Assembly: GCA_038530575.1 (NCBI GenBank)
Contig: JBCBCP010000003.1
Span: 1 to 64,000, forward strand
Source of the DNA: JBCBCP01 sp038530575
GTDB lineage: Bacteria; Pseudomonadota; Alphaproteobacteria; Rhodobacterales; Rhodobacteraceae
Length of the DNA stretch: 64,000 bases
Direction of reading: 5' to 3'
The stretch's first letter is position 1. The number at the start of each line of letters is the position of its first letter. Below are positions 8,515 to 16,506 of the stretch, piece by piece. The position numbers and the translations under genes were made by a program. Below the pieces are notes generated by a model. It saw only the letters and a list, made by a program, of their open reading frames with translations, ran no database searches and was not told the DNA's origin.

Positions 8515-9377
8515 ATCTTGTTCACTGGTAACTTGAGCATGACGTTCCCGTCGGCATCTGCGGGCGGCATATGGCCTGCCCGCATGTTGACTTGCAACGA
8601 CGGCAGGATCAGCCGCGGCATCCCAAGGGTCGCGTCGCGCGCCTCGCGTTGTGCGATGAACCCTTCCGCGTCGGCATCGCCGCCCACGTGGATATTCGCG
8701 GCTTTTTGCGCGCCCACGGTGGTCTCCCAAGCGAATTCATCGCGGCCAGGGGCCTTGTAATCATGTCCGACAAAGATGCGGGTCGCATCCGGCAGGCTCA
8801 GGATCCGCTGGATAGAGCGCCACAGATCGTGCGCCGAGCCGCCAGGAAAATCGCAGCGCGCCGTTCCAAAGTCCGGCATGAAGAGCGTATCCCCGACAAA
8901 AGCAGCATCACCGATCACAAAGGTCATACAGGCTGGCGTGTGGCCGGGCGTATGCATGACGTCAGCACGCATCTGCCCGATATGCAGGCTGTCGCCGTCC
9001 TCAAACAGGGCGTCGAACTGGCTGCCGTCGCGCTGAAACTCCGTCCCTTCGTTGAAAATCTTGCCAAAGGTGTCTTGCACGGTCTTGATCTGTGCGCCGA
9101 TGCCGATCTTCCCGCCCAATCGCTCTTGCAGGTAGGGCGCCGCGCTCAGGTGGTCGGCGTGCACGTGGCTTTCGAGGATCCACTGAACGTCCAGCCCCTC
9201 GGCCTGCACAAAGGCGATAATGCGGTCGGCAGAGGCCGTTTGCGTGCGGCCGGACGCGTGGTCGAAATCAAGCACGGAGTCGATGATCGCGCAGGCGTGC
9301 CCGCCAGGATCTTGGGCGACGTAGCTGACCGTATTGGTCGCTGTGTCGAAGAACGGGGTGACGATGGGGGAGGTCAT
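8511..9377 (-). CDS. MBL-fold metallo-hydrolase, persulfide dioxygenase-like
   Basis: A 288-aa enzyme of the metallo-beta-lactamase superfamily. The metal-binding motif HVHADH lies near residue 72. TPGHTPACMTF and GDTLF follow, and GHDYKAPGRDEFAWETTVG near the C-terminus is characteristic of the glutathione persulfide dioxygenase/Blh group (ETHE1, SdoA) rather than of lactamases. The expected reaction is oxidation of persulfide to sulfite using a mononuclear iron. It is the first gene of a four-gene minus-strand operon with two YeeE halves and a DUF442 protein. The ArsR-type repressor BigR, often linked to this set, is not present here. Confidence 0.88.
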   Translation of the reverse strand: MTSPIVTPFFDTATNTVSYVAQDPGGHACAIIDSVLDFDHASGRTQTASADRIIAFVQAEGLDVQWILESHVHADHLSAAPYLQERLGGKIGIGAQIKTVQDTFGKIFNEGTEFQRDGSQFDALFEDGDSLHIGQMRADVMHTPGHTPACMTFVIGDAAFVGDTLFMPDFGTARCDFPGGSAHDLWRSIQRILSLPDATRIFVGHDYKAPGRDEFAWETTVGAQKAANIHVGGDADAEGFIAQREARDATLGMPRLILPSLQVNMRAGHMPPADADGNVMLKLPVNKI

Positions 9378-9435
9378 ATCGCGCTCCTTGAATGTGTCAC
9401 CCCAACATGGCGAGACAGGCGCGATGTGGCAAGCC

Positions 9436-9687
9436 TTAGCCAGCGAAAATCCCGACGATGACCATCATCAGCCCCAGCATCGACACACAGAGCGCGCCAA
9501 GGTTCAGGGGTACAACCTTTTGCAATACGGCGCGCATGTCGTCGTCACTCAGCCCGGCGCGGCGGGCGCGGGCGACGCGGATGATGCACCAGATCAGGCC
9601 CAGTAGCCCGACCAGCGACAACGCCGCGCCTGACCAGATGATGACGTCAAAAAGGGTGAAGTCGCTTTCTCGTTCCATGCTGTGCAC
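9436..9687 (-). CDS. small two-helix membrane protein at end of the B12 operon
   Basis: An 83-aa protein with two hydrophobic helices, about residues 14-36 (VIIWSGAALSLVGLLGLIWCIIRV) and 60-82 (LNLGALCVSMLGLMMVIVGI). They are joined by a basic/acidic loop (ARARRAGLSDDDMRAVLQK). An alternative start is the ATG nine bases in. It follows the BtuF-like gene directly (stop at 9688, start at 9687), so it is probably the last cistron of the riboswitch-controlled operon. No family was recognised. A link to cobalamin handling rests on position only. Confidence 0.7.
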   Translation of the reverse strand: MHSMERESDFTLFDVIIWSGAALSLVGLLGLIWCIIRVARARRAGLSDDDMRAVLQKVVPLNLGALCVSMLGLMMVIVGIFAG

Positions 9688-10479
9688 TTATCGGCCTGGC
9701 GCCGCGGCGTCCAGCGGCCAGAGCGCGGCATGTATTGCGTCCAGCCCATCGGTCAGGGCGGCGGGGCCAGGCGCAAGGATGAGAGGGGATTTGACCTCGT
9801 GAATGCGCCCGTGCGCGATGGCCGGGATTGCGTCCCAGCCTGCGCGCGCCTTCATCCGTTCTGGGCGCACTTTCTTGCCGCACCACGAGGCGATGATGAC
9901 GTCCGGCCGCGCATCTATGATATCCTCGGTTGCGAGGATGCGCGCCTTTGCCCCGTGTTCGCGGCGCAGATGGGCAAAAACGTCTACACCGCCCGCAATC
10001 TCGACCAGCTCCGACACCCAGGCGATGCCGGCGATGGGAGGCTCGTCCCATTCCTCGATATAGACACGGGGGCGGTAGGGGCGGGGCATCTGGCGGAAGG
10101 TGTTTATACGTCCCCGAAGCCGGGTTTTTAGCGCGTGGGCACGGTCCTGCGCCCCAACGATCGCGCCAAGGGTTTCGATCATCGCAAGAATACCGAGAAC
10201 AGAACGCTGGTTGAACGCATGGACCTGCACGCCTGCGCGGATCAGGTCGGCGGCGATGTCTGCCTGCAGGTCGGAAAAGGTCAGAACCAGATCCGGTTTC
10301 AGATCGAGGATCTTGGGTACATCGGCGCTAGTGAACGCGCCTACCCGCGGCTTTTCGCGCCGCACACGGGGCGGGCGCACGGCATAGCCGGTCACGCCCA
10401 CGATTCGGTCCGCCGCGCCCAGCAGATACAGCGTTTCGACCGTTTCCTCGGTCAGGCAGACGATGCGCCGCGCGCTCAT
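9688..10479 (-). CDS. BtuF-like cobalamin-binding protein without signal peptide
   Basis: A 263-aa protein with the class III solute-binding fold of BtuF/FecB proteins: RIVCLTEETVETLYLLG at the very N-terminus, VPKILDLKPDLVLTFSDLQADIAADL, YIEEWDEPPIAG and DAIPAIAHGRIHEV. Unlike BtuF it starts directly with the mature fold. No signal peptide can be gained by a longer start, since the ATG overlaps the stop of cbiZ (10476-10479). It is therefore probably cytoplasmic. It sits in a cobalamin operon beside cbiZ and could bind corrinoids for salvage. That role is inferred. The operon also has a normal exported BtuF. Confidence 0.85.
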   Translation of the reverse strand: MSARRIVCLTEETVETLYLLGAADRIVGVTGYAVRPPRVRREKPRVGAFTSADVPKILDLKPDLVLTFSDLQADIAADLIRAGVQVHAFNQRSVLGILAMIETLGAIVGAQDRAHALKTRLRGRINTFRQMPRPYRPRVYIEEWDEPPIAGIAWVSELVEIAGGVDVFAHLRREHGAKARILATEDIIDARPDVIIASWCGKKVRPERMKARAGWDAIPAIAHGRIHEVKSPLILAPGPAALTDGLDAIHAALWPLDAAAPGR

Positions 10480-11144
10480 ATGCCTTGTCCGTAGCTGGCG
10501 ATCCAGTCTGCCGCACCTTGCGCGACGGCCGTCTTGACTGCGCGCCCAATGGCCAGACCCAAATCGGTGTGCAGGCCCGCATAGGCCACGTCGCCGGGCG
10601 GCGCCGCGACTGCGATACAGTCCGTGCCAGTCCCCGTGGCGACGCCAGTGGGCAGGCTGTGCCCCCCTTCGATCACGGCAGCGGTGCGGGCCTGTGCGGC
10701 GATACTAAGCGCTTCGATCATCGCCGCATCGCTCAGCGCGGCGCCGGTTTCCACCGCAACGTTGATTGTGCCAAGGCCCGGCGCATCCCAATTCTTGCCC
10801 GACCGGTCGAGCCGCGTGCCCACAGCCTCTGCGTTTGACAGACCAACCGTGGCAACGGCGCGCACGGTCGTGTCGCCCTCGGTTATACTGATGTCAAAGA
10901 TGCGGCGCACATCGCGCGAGGTCAGAAAGCACACATCATCCGGCGTGCCACGTTCGACCAAGGCATTCTGCAGCCAAGCCGTCACGTCGAGGTCGGGCGT
11001 CAGATCCTTGTTGCGCACCTCCCGCCAACTGATCGCCGGAGCGGAGGCAAAGCCGGGTTTGTTGATCGCCCAGCTGAGCACCCGGGAGCACGCGGCCAGC
11101 GGCATGCGAACCCATGGCCGGTCGATATTCAATGCTGCGTTCAT
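10476..11144 (-). CDS. cbiZ: adenosylcobinamide amidohydrolase
   Basis: A 222-aa CbiZ-family enzyme that removes the aminopropanol side chain (and the lower-ligand loop of non-native corrinoids) to give adenosylcobyric acid for re-synthesis of the cell's own B12. Family features are TSRDVRRIFDISITEGD, ATVGLSNAEAVG, GTINVAVETGAALSDAAMIEAL and ATGTGTDCIAVAAP. The ATG at 11142-11144 overlaps the stop of the ATPase gene, so it is coupled to the importer. CbiZ next to a BtuFCD importer is the classical arrangement for remodelling imported corrinoids. A de novo or late B12 pathway must exist elsewhere for this to be useful. Confidence 0.9.
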   Translation of the reverse strand: MNAALNIDRPWVRMPLAACSRVLSWAINKPGFASAPAISWREVRNKDLTPDLDVTAWLQNALVERGTPDDVCFLTSRDVRRIFDISITEGDTTVRAVATVGLSNAEAVGTRLDRSGKNWDAPGLGTINVAVETGAALSDAAMIEALSIAAQARTAAVIEGGHSLPTGVATGTGTDCIAVAAPPGDVAYAGLHTDLGLAIGRAVKTAVAQGAADWIASYGQGI

Positions 11145-11887
11145 TCCAGAACGTCCAGAACCTGGAAGATCGGGCCGTGATCCGTCGTCTTGTAATGCGC
11201 CGTGATGCCAAAGACCTCCGCCAAGAGCGCTGGGTTCAGCACGTCGCGCGGCGGACCATCGGCCACTTTGGCCCCGTTGTGCATGACGATAAGCCGCGTG
11301 CAGTATCGCACGGCGAGCCCCAGATCGTGGATTGCCGTCCAGACAGCTTTGCCCTCGGAGGCCAGCAACGAAAACAGGCGCATCGTCGCGATTTGGCTGG
11401 CGGGGTCGAGGCCCGCAATCGGCTCGTCCGCCATCAGCAGTGGCGCGTCCTGCGCCAACGCCCGAGCGATGAGTACGCGGGCTTGTTCGCCCCCCGAGAG
11501 CTGTGTCGCCGTTCGCTTTGCAAAGTCCTGCAGTCCCATTTGCAGAAGGGCGTTCGTTACCGCCGCTTGTGTAATTTCGGGCCGATCGGCATGGGGCAGG
11601 CGCCCCAGCCGCACGACAGTTTCGACGTCGACCGGCCACGCGATTTCGCGCGCTTGCGGTAGCCATGCGCAAGCCCGTGCGCGGGCCTTGGGCGCCATCG
11701 CGGCAAGGCTGGACGCACCGGTGTGCGGCAGAATGCCAAGCGCCGCCCGCATCAGCGTGGTTTTACCCGCACCGTTGGGGCCGATCAGCCCAACGCATTC
11801 CCCCGCGCCGATATCCAGCGATACGCTATCGACAACCGGGCAGGCGTCCCGCATGACGGTAAGGTTTTGCAGGTTCAGGGCGCTCAT
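11141..11887 (-). CDS. btuD: cobalamin ABC transporter ATP-binding protein
   Basis: A 248-aa ABC ATPase. Walker A is GPNGAGKTTL near residue 37, the Q loop is in WLPQAREI, the signature is LSGGEQARVLIARALAQ, Walker B is LLMADEPIAGLD, and the switch His is in AIHDLGLA. The FecE/BtuD branch is indicated by the neighbouring FecCD-type permease and substrate-binding genes. Its start overlaps the permease stop (ATGA, 11884-11887) and its stop overlaps the cbiZ start. It powers corrinoid import across the inner membrane together with the two upstream genes. Confidence 0.93.
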   Translation of the reverse strand: MSALNLQNLTVMRDACPVVDSVSLDIGAGECVGLIGPNGAGKTTLMRAALGILPHTGASSLAAMAPKARARACAWLPQAREIAWPVDVETVVRLGRLPHADRPEITQAAVTNALLQMGLQDFAKRTATQLSGGEQARVLIARALAQDAPLLMADEPIAGLDPASQIATMRLFSLLASEGKAVWTAIHDLGLAVRYCTRLIVMHNGAKVADGPPRDVLNPALLAEVFGITAHYKTTDHGPIFQVLDVLE

Positions 11888-12864
11888 CGCAGCGCCCCGC
11901 GCGTGCGGTAGATCAGGTGCAGGAACAGCGGCGCGCCCACCAGCGCCATCAGAACGCCCAGCTTCAGGTCGCGGTCGGGCAACACGAGGCGCACCGCGAT
12001 ATCTGCGGCCAGAACCAGCGCCGCGCCGCCAAGCGCGGACGCCCAAAGTAGGGCAGAGGGCCGCCCGCCGACGAAAGGCCGCAGAACGTGCGGCACCACG
12101 AGGCCCACAAACCCAATCGCACCGGCCACAGCGGTTCCAGCACCAACGCACGCGGCTGTACCGATGACAAGCGCCAGCCGCACCCGGTTCAGCCGGATTC
12201 CAAGCGCTTCTGCTGCGTCCTCGCCCAGTGTCAGAGCGTCCAGCGCCCGCGCAGTCGAGGCGAGCATGACCCAGCCAAAGGCCATGAGCGGCAGTGCCAG
12301 CCAAAAATGTTCGAACGAGCGGTCTTGGAGCGAACCGAGCATCCAGAAAATGATCTCCGACGCGGCGAACGGATTGGGCGACAGGTTGAGCACCAGCGAG
12401 GTGAGCGCGGACGCCAGCGCAGAGATTGCCACCCCGCCGAGAATAAGCGTCAGAGCCGCCCCGCGTGGCCCGGCCAGAGCGAGGATGAGCAGCGTGGCAA
12501 CAAGGGCCCCCACAAGCGCGAGGCCCGGCAGCGCAAGCGCGAATGCCGCCGCAAGCCCGGTTTGCAGCGCGATCACCGCTCCAAGTCCCGCGGATGCAGA
12601 GACGCCGATGATCCCTGGCTCGGCCAGCGGATTGCGCAGATAGCCTTGCATCGCGGCGCCTGAAAGCCCCAGCGAAGCGCCTATCATCGCGGCAAGAAGT
12701 GCGCGGGGCAGGCGGATTTGGGTCATCACGGCCGACAGTGGTGAGCCGTCATTTGCCCAGAGCGCGGCGAGCGCGGGGCCGGGGCCGACCGGCAGGCGGC
12801 CCGCGACAAGCGAGGCGGCAAAAAGCGCGGCAACCAGCAGCGTCAGGGCGGCGGCGAGCTTCAT
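11884..12864 (-). CDS. btuC: cobalamin ABC transporter permease (FecCD family)
   Basis: A 326-aa inner-membrane permease with about ten helices. Family motifs are RLPRALLAAMIGASLGLSGAAMQGYLRNPLAEPGIIGVSAS (cut here only for orientation: RLPRALLA then GAAMQGYLRNPLA), LNRVRLALVIG and GFVGLVVPHVLRPFVG near the C-terminus. It forms the membrane channel for BtuF-delivered corrinoid. The start overlaps the btuF stop (12861-12864) and the stop overlaps btuD. A heme or siderophore FecCD permease would look similar; the riboswitch and cbiZ make B12 by far the best assignment. Confidence 0.93.
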   Translation of the reverse strand: MKLAAALTLLVAALFAASLVAGRLPVGPGPALAALWANDGSPLSAVMTQIRLPRALLAAMIGASLGLSGAAMQGYLRNPLAEPGIIGVSASAGLGAVIALQTGLAAAFALALPGLALVGALVATLLILALAGPRGAALTLILGGVAISALASALTSLVLNLSPNPFAASEIIFWMLGSLQDRSFEHFWLALPLMAFGWVMLASTARALDALTLGEDAAEALGIRLNRVRLALVIGTAACVGAGTAVAGAIGFVGLVVPHVLRPFVGGRPSALLWASALGGAALVLAADIAVRLVLPDRDLKLGVLMALVGAPLFLHLIYRTRGALR

Positions 12865-13709
12865 TCCGCAAGCACCCGGTCGCGCAGGGCCACCATGTCG
12901 CGCACTGCGTTCAACACCAGCGGCGTACCGCAGATCCAGTCGCGGTCCGTCATCTGCCCGGCAAGGTAGGTGCCGCGCAGGGCCGCAAGGGCAGGGTGGC
13001 CAAGGTTGTCTTCGGCGCGGGAGGTGCCCGGGTAGTTGGTGCCTTCGATCACGACCTCAGGACCCAAGAGGACTAGCTGTTCAAGGTGCAGCGTCCCGCC
13101 ACGCTCGATCCCCGCCTCGGAGGCGACGTTGTCGAAACCTGCGGCGGCGAGGATATCGCCAGCCAGAGTGCGCGGGCCGGAGGTGTAGGAATTGACGTAT
13201 GTCAGCGCCGCGCGCGGGCGTCGGGGCGGCGCAGCGGAAAGGCTGGCAAGTTCGGCCTCGTAGGCGGCAATCATTTCGGCGGCGGCCTCTTCGCGGCCCA
13301 ACGCCGCGCCCATCTGCGCGGCAAGCTTCGGCACATCCGCAAGCGATCTTGCCGGAGAGAACAGTTCGACCCGAATACCCAGATTGCGCAGCATCGACAC
13401 CGTCGCAGGGGCGGTGAATGTCCCTGCCAGCACCAGATCAGGCTCCAGCAAATAGACCTCTTCGGCGCCCGAGCCGTTGGCGTGCAGCCCTTGCGCCGCG
13501 TCCACCATGGGCGAGGCATCGGGATCGAAGGCAAGGCGCGACACAGACAGCAACTGCCCCGGCGCAGCCAGCATCAACGCAAGCTGGTCCGTGCACAGGT
13601 TAACCGACACGACTCTTTTAGGCGCATCCGCCTTTTCGGCGGACACGACACGCTTTGGGGCATCGGCATGCGCCATGGCCGCCAGGCTGAAAATCAGCGC
13701 GGCGGCCAT
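12861..13709 (-). CDS. btuF: periplasmic cobalamin-binding protein
   Basis: A 282-aa solute-binding protein of the BtuF/FecB fold with a short signal peptide (MAAALIFSLAAMAHA). Fold motifs are VSVNLCTDQLALMLA, EEVYLLEPDLVLAGTFTAP, LNVNSYTSGPRTLAGDILAAAG-like text (seen as YVNSYTSGPRTLAGD) and LEQLVLLGPEVVIEG. ATG 13709 is preferred because the signal peptide starts there. An in-frame GTG at 13739 would add ten residues and overlap the receptor gene. The first residues of the mature protein are tandemly duplicated (ADAPKRVVS twice, 12-residue period). It follows the receptor gene by 10 bp. Confidence 0.9.
   Translation of the reverse strand: MAAALIFSLAAMAHADAPKRVVSAEKADAPKRVVSVNLCTDQLALMLAAPGQLLSVSRLAFDPDASPMVDAAQGLHANGSGAEEVYLLEPDLVLAGTFTAPATVSMLRNLGIRVELFSPARSLADVPKLAAQMGAALGREEAAAEMIAAYEAELASLSAAPPRRPRAALTYVNSYTSGPRTLAGDILAAAGFDNVASEAGIERGGTLHLEQLVLLGPEVVIEGTNYPGTSRAEDNLGHPALAALRGTYLAGQMTDRDWICGTPLVLNAVRDMVALRDRVLAE
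13596..13667 (-). repeat. 12-residue tandem duplication at mature N-terminus of BtuF
   Basis: Residues 15-26 and 27-38 of the BtuF protein both read ADAPKRVVS followed by a three-residue spacer (AEK, then VNL). The two copies use different synonymous codons, for example for Arg and Pro, so the duplication is not very recent or has been recoded. The normal family has one copy at this place. Confidence 0.75.
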
Positions 13710-13719
13710 GGCGCGTAGC

Positions 13720-15555
13720 TTAGAATTCGGCGCGAACACCGAAATAGACCGCCCGGTCGGAGGTGCCGAAGCCCGCCGAGGTCTGGTACTCTTCGTTAAA
13801 GATGTTCTCGACCCGCAGGTACGCCTGCGCCGTATCCGTGATCTCGTAGCTGATCAGCGCATTGGCCATCGTGTAGTCGGCCACAGGCGAGGCGGGGAAG
13901 CCATCGGGCGCCCGGTCTGCGTAATGCGAGACGACAAATTCTGTGGTCAGGCGGTCGGTCAGCTCGGCTGTGATGCCCAGCGACAGCTCATGCTCCGGCA
14001 CCCGGCGCAGCTGGTTGCCATTGGCATCCGCCGTGTCTGTATAGGTGTAGGCGCCCGTCAGCGTGATACCCGCGGCCAGCGGCAGGACGCCCGACAGCTC
14101 GAGACCTTTCGCGACGCTGGTACCCGGGGTCTGTATATAGCCGCCGCCAACAAAGCCGATCAGGTCGTCGATTTCGGTGTAGAACAGGGTCGCTTTGACG
14201 CCTGCACCGCTGGCATATTTGTGCTCGATCCCGATGTCGAAGCTGATGCTTTCCTCGGGTGTCAGGGCGGCGTTACCAAAGGCGGGCGAGAACAACTCAA
14301 ACAGCGAGGGCGACCGGAAGCCGGACCCCAGCGAAGCGCGCAGGGTTGTGGCGTCCGACAGGCGGTAGGACAGGGCCGCGCGACCGGTAAACGCGCTGCC
14401 GAACTCGGAGTGATCCTCCCCGCGCACCGCAAGGCTGACGTCGAGCGCGCTGCTGAGCGCGAACTGCCCCTCGACAAAGACCGAGGCGATATCGAATTCG
14501 GCCGCCGCGCCAACGCCGCCCGCGGTCAGGCTGGACGAGCGCTCGCGCGCGTAGGACGCGCCGAAGGTCAGCGTGCCGCCCTCAACCGGCAGCGTGCCCT
14601 GATATTCAGCCGTGGTGCGGGTGCCCGAGAAGAACACGCCCGGATCAAAGAACGCGCTGGCCGCGGTGGGGTCGCGCCGTTCGGTGTCCATGTGGGTGAA
14701 GGCCAGCGTGTGCGTCACAAAGCCGGTGTTCAGGTCGGCAAAGACGCGCACGCCGTTGCGGTCGGTCAGGAACGGGCGATCCGCATCGCCGCCAGCCCCG
14801 CCGAAATCGTCGATGTTGATGTCGCTGTCCTGCACATAGATCGACCCGCCGATGGTCAGCACATCGCTGACGGCGTATTTGCCCGCAAAGGTCAGCGTCG
14901 TGATGCTCGCCCCGTCGGGTTCGGTATTACCGAGGTTTTCATCGGCGGCGGAAAAGCCGTCGCTTTCGAAATGCGACAGGGTAAAGGAGAACTCGGCCCG
15001 GTCGGTTTTCTGCACATAGCCGACAGAGCCCGCATAGGTGTCATAGCTGCCCACCTCGGCCGAGAAGGTCAGCTTGCTGCCGGGCGCATCAAGCGTCGGG
15101 GCGTTCAGCGTGATTACCCCGGCGATGGCGTTCGAGCCGTAGATCGCCGATTGCGAGCCTTTCAGCACCTCGACCTGGCCAAAGCCGGGCGTGAGCAGCG
15201 CGCCAAAGTTGAACGAGGTTTGCGTGGTGCCGGGGTCGGTGACGTCGATGCCGTTGATGATGACCGGCACGTAACGCGCGGGCAGGCCGCGCACCGAGAC
15301 GCTGGTCGTTGTGCCGGTCGGGCCGTTGCCCGAGAACGTGACACCCGGAAGCTGGCCGATACGGTCGATGACGCGCGTGGTGCCCGGCTCTTGCAGCTCT
15401 TCTTCGGTGATGACTTCTACCGTGGTCCCGGTGCGGCCGGCTTCGACGGGCGTTTGGCTGGCCGAGATGATCTCGGTGCCCAGATCGACGGCTTCTTGCG
15501 CGGCGGCAGGCAGCGCAAGCGCAAGCGCGGAGGCGGTTGTAAGTAGGTACTTCAT
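13720..15555 (-). CDS. btuB: TonB-dependent cobalamin receptor
   Basis: A 611-aa outer-membrane receptor. A signal peptide covers residues 1-20 (MKYLLTTASALALALPAAAQ). A plug domain follows (TTVEVITEEELQEPG, VSVRGLPARYVPVIINGIDVTDP, FGQVEVLKGSQSAIYGSNAIAGVI). The C-terminus is a 22-strand type beta barrel ending in VYFGVRAEF with the terminal Phe needed for outer-membrane insertion. The length is close to E. coli BtuB. It is the first gene after the cobalamin riboswitch and heads the B12 operon, so corrinoid is the expected substrate. A TonB box may be in the segment around residues 20-30, but is not clear. Confidence 0.93.
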   Translation of the reverse strand: MKYLLTTASALALALPAAAQEAVDLGTEIISASQTPVEAGRTGTTVEVITEEELQEPGTTRVIDRIGQLPGVTFSGNGPTGTTTSVSVRGLPARYVPVIINGIDVTDPGTTQTSFNFGALLTPGFGQVEVLKGSQSAIYGSNAIAGVITLNAPTLDAPGSKLTFSAEVGSYDTYAGSVGYVQKTDRAEFSFTLSHFESDGFSAADENLGNTEPDGASITTLTFAGKYAVSDVLTIGGSIYVQDSDINIDDFGGAGGDADRPFLTDRNGVRVFADLNTGFVTHTLAFTHMDTERRDPTAASAFFDPGVFFSGTRTTAEYQGTLPVEGGTLTFGASYARERSSSLTAGGVGAAAEFDIASVFVEGQFALSSALDVSLAVRGEDHSEFGSAFTGRAALSYRLSDATTLRASLGSGFRSPSLFELFSPAFGNAALTPEESISFDIGIEHKYASGAGVKATLFYTEIDDLIGFVGGGYIQTPGTSVAKGLELSGVLPLAAGITLTGAYTYTDTADANGNQLRRVPEHELSLGITAELTDRLTTEFVVSHYADRAPDGFPASPVADYTMANALISYEITDTAQAYLRVENIFNEEYQTSAGFGTSDRAVYFGVRAEF

Positions 15556-15580
15556 GGGTGTCTGTTCCCTTGTCCCATGG

Positions 15581-15594
15581 GCCGCACGTGCGGC
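15581..15594 (-). promoter_or_regulatory. btuB: 14-bp palindrome in the btuB leader, next to the Shine-Dalgarno region
   Basis: GCCGCACGTGCGGC is a perfect palindrome that ends about 25 bases before the btuB ATG. In the transcript it can fold as a small hairpin beside the AAGGGAAC ribosome binding site. It could belong to the expression platform of the riboswitch. The role is inferred. Confidence 0.4.
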
Positions 15595-15662
15595 GTTGTG
15601 TTAGGGAAGGGCGACGCCTCATCCCGGTTGCGTGGTCACACCGCAAGCGGGAAGGTCCGCCA

Positions 15663-15687
15663 GGATCCGTGCACCCCGCACGGGTCC
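15663..15687 (-). promoter_or_regulatory. strong hairpin directly after the B12 riboswitch aptamer
   Basis: On the transcript strand the arms GGACCCGTGC and GCACGGATCC pair at nine of ten positions around a five-base loop (GGGGT). The hairpin begins 15 bases after the B12 box. No U-run follows, so an ordinary intrinsic terminator is not supported. It is probably part of the expression platform of the riboswitch. Confidence 0.5.
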
Positions 15688-15689
15688 AA

Positions 15690-15880
15690 GGTGATCTATT
15701 CCGGCAGGTCTCCTGACTTGCGGGTCATTGCGAAATCGGGGCCTTCCCGAGCACGCCTTGTGCGTGCGCAGTGGCATGTGCCGATCCGCTCTCCGCTTAC
15801 AGTTGCGGGGGCAGTCGCGGCATAGGTGAGCCTGACCCACCGCACCGCGTTCCCTTTAACGACGAGTCGCCTCGCCGAAC
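15690..15880 (-). ncRNA. cobalamin (B12) riboswitch upstream of btuB
   Basis: The minus strand carries the conserved core of the cobalamin aptamer in the right order. First comes AAAGGGAACGCGGTG (around 15844-15858). Then CGACTGCCCCCGCAACTGTAA (15797-15818 region), GCCACTG and GGGAAGG follow. Last is the B12 box AGTCAGGAGACCTGCC (15703-15718). Adenosyl- or aquo-cobalamin binding represses the downstream TonB receptor/BtuFCD/CbiZ operon in this RNA family. The aptamer ends about 135 bases before the btuB ATG. The exact outer ends (P1 stem) are approximate. Confidence 0.95.
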
Positions 15881-16048
15881 CGGAATGATCCCCGATAGCC
15901 CGCAGCGGCTTGCGTGCGCAAGGCCCGTGCGCGACCAATCCGCGGTCTGTGGCGGCAAATCCTAGTTGGCTGCATAACAGCGCGGCAAACCGGCTTGGCA
16001 AGCTTCGCCCGCGCCGCTAGTCAGAGGGTCTCGCAAAAGGAGGCCCCC

Positions 16049-16324
16049 ATGGACGACGTGCTCGAGGACAACCCGCAGCAAAAGCCCGACAGCTACCGCG
16101 TGACCGCGGATGAGTTGCGCCAGTTCATCGAACGGATCGAACGGCTGGATCAGGAAAAGAAGGACCTCGCCGACCAGCAAAAGGAAGTCATGGCCGAGGC
16201 CAAGGCCCGTGGGTACGACACCAAGGTGATGCGCAAGGTGATCGCCTTGCGCAAGCGCGAGCCTGACGACATCGCCGAGGAAGAGGCGGTGCTGGAGATG
16301 TACAAGGAAGCGCTTGGCATGTGA
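16049..16324 (+). CDS. gapR: GapR-type nucleoid-associated protein (DUF2312)
   Basis: A 91-aa alpha-helical protein of the DUF2312 family. In Caulobacter the family member GapR binds overtwisted AT-rich DNA ahead of replication forks and stimulates topoisomerases. Visible features are VTADELRQFIERIERLDQEKKDLADQQKEVM (coiled coil, cut at LRQFIERIERLDQEKKDL), AEAKARGYDTKVMRKVIALRK and EEEAVLEMYKEALG. The ATG at 16049 follows a strong AAAAGGAGG ribosome binding site (16035-16043). An upstream in-frame extension has no similarity. The gene is monocistronic and divergent from the B12 riboswitch transcript. Confidence 0.92.
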   Translation: MDDVLEDNPQQKPDSYRVTADELRQFIERIERLDQEKKDLADQQKEVMAEAKARGYDTKVMRKVIALRKREPDDIAEEEAVLEMYKEALGM

Positions 16325-16329
16325 TCAGA

Positions 16330-16344
16330 CGCCCGGGTCGGGCG
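16330..16344 (+). terminator. possible hairpin after gapR
   Basis: CGCCCG-GGT-CGGGCG is a six-base-pair stem with a three-base loop beginning five bases after the gapR stop. It lacks a following U-run, so terminator function is uncertain. Confidence 0.25.
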
Positions 16345-16506
16345 AGCAATCGCCAGACCCTTCGGCTGCCGCCGCGTTGTCGCCTTCCACCGTACCGCGC
16401 GAAAACGAGTGCCGCTTCGAGCACCTTTCGATCCGGTTTGCTCAGCCGGGCTCGCGTATGAATGAAGCTAAGGCTTCGCAAATCCCGAAATTCCCGCCAA
16501 TAGGTG

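Noticed and set aside
13477..15546. 689-residue plus-strand frame across the receptor gene
   Set aside because: It is the shadow of the TonB receptor and BtuF genes. The minus strand has signal peptide, plug motifs and terminal Phe.
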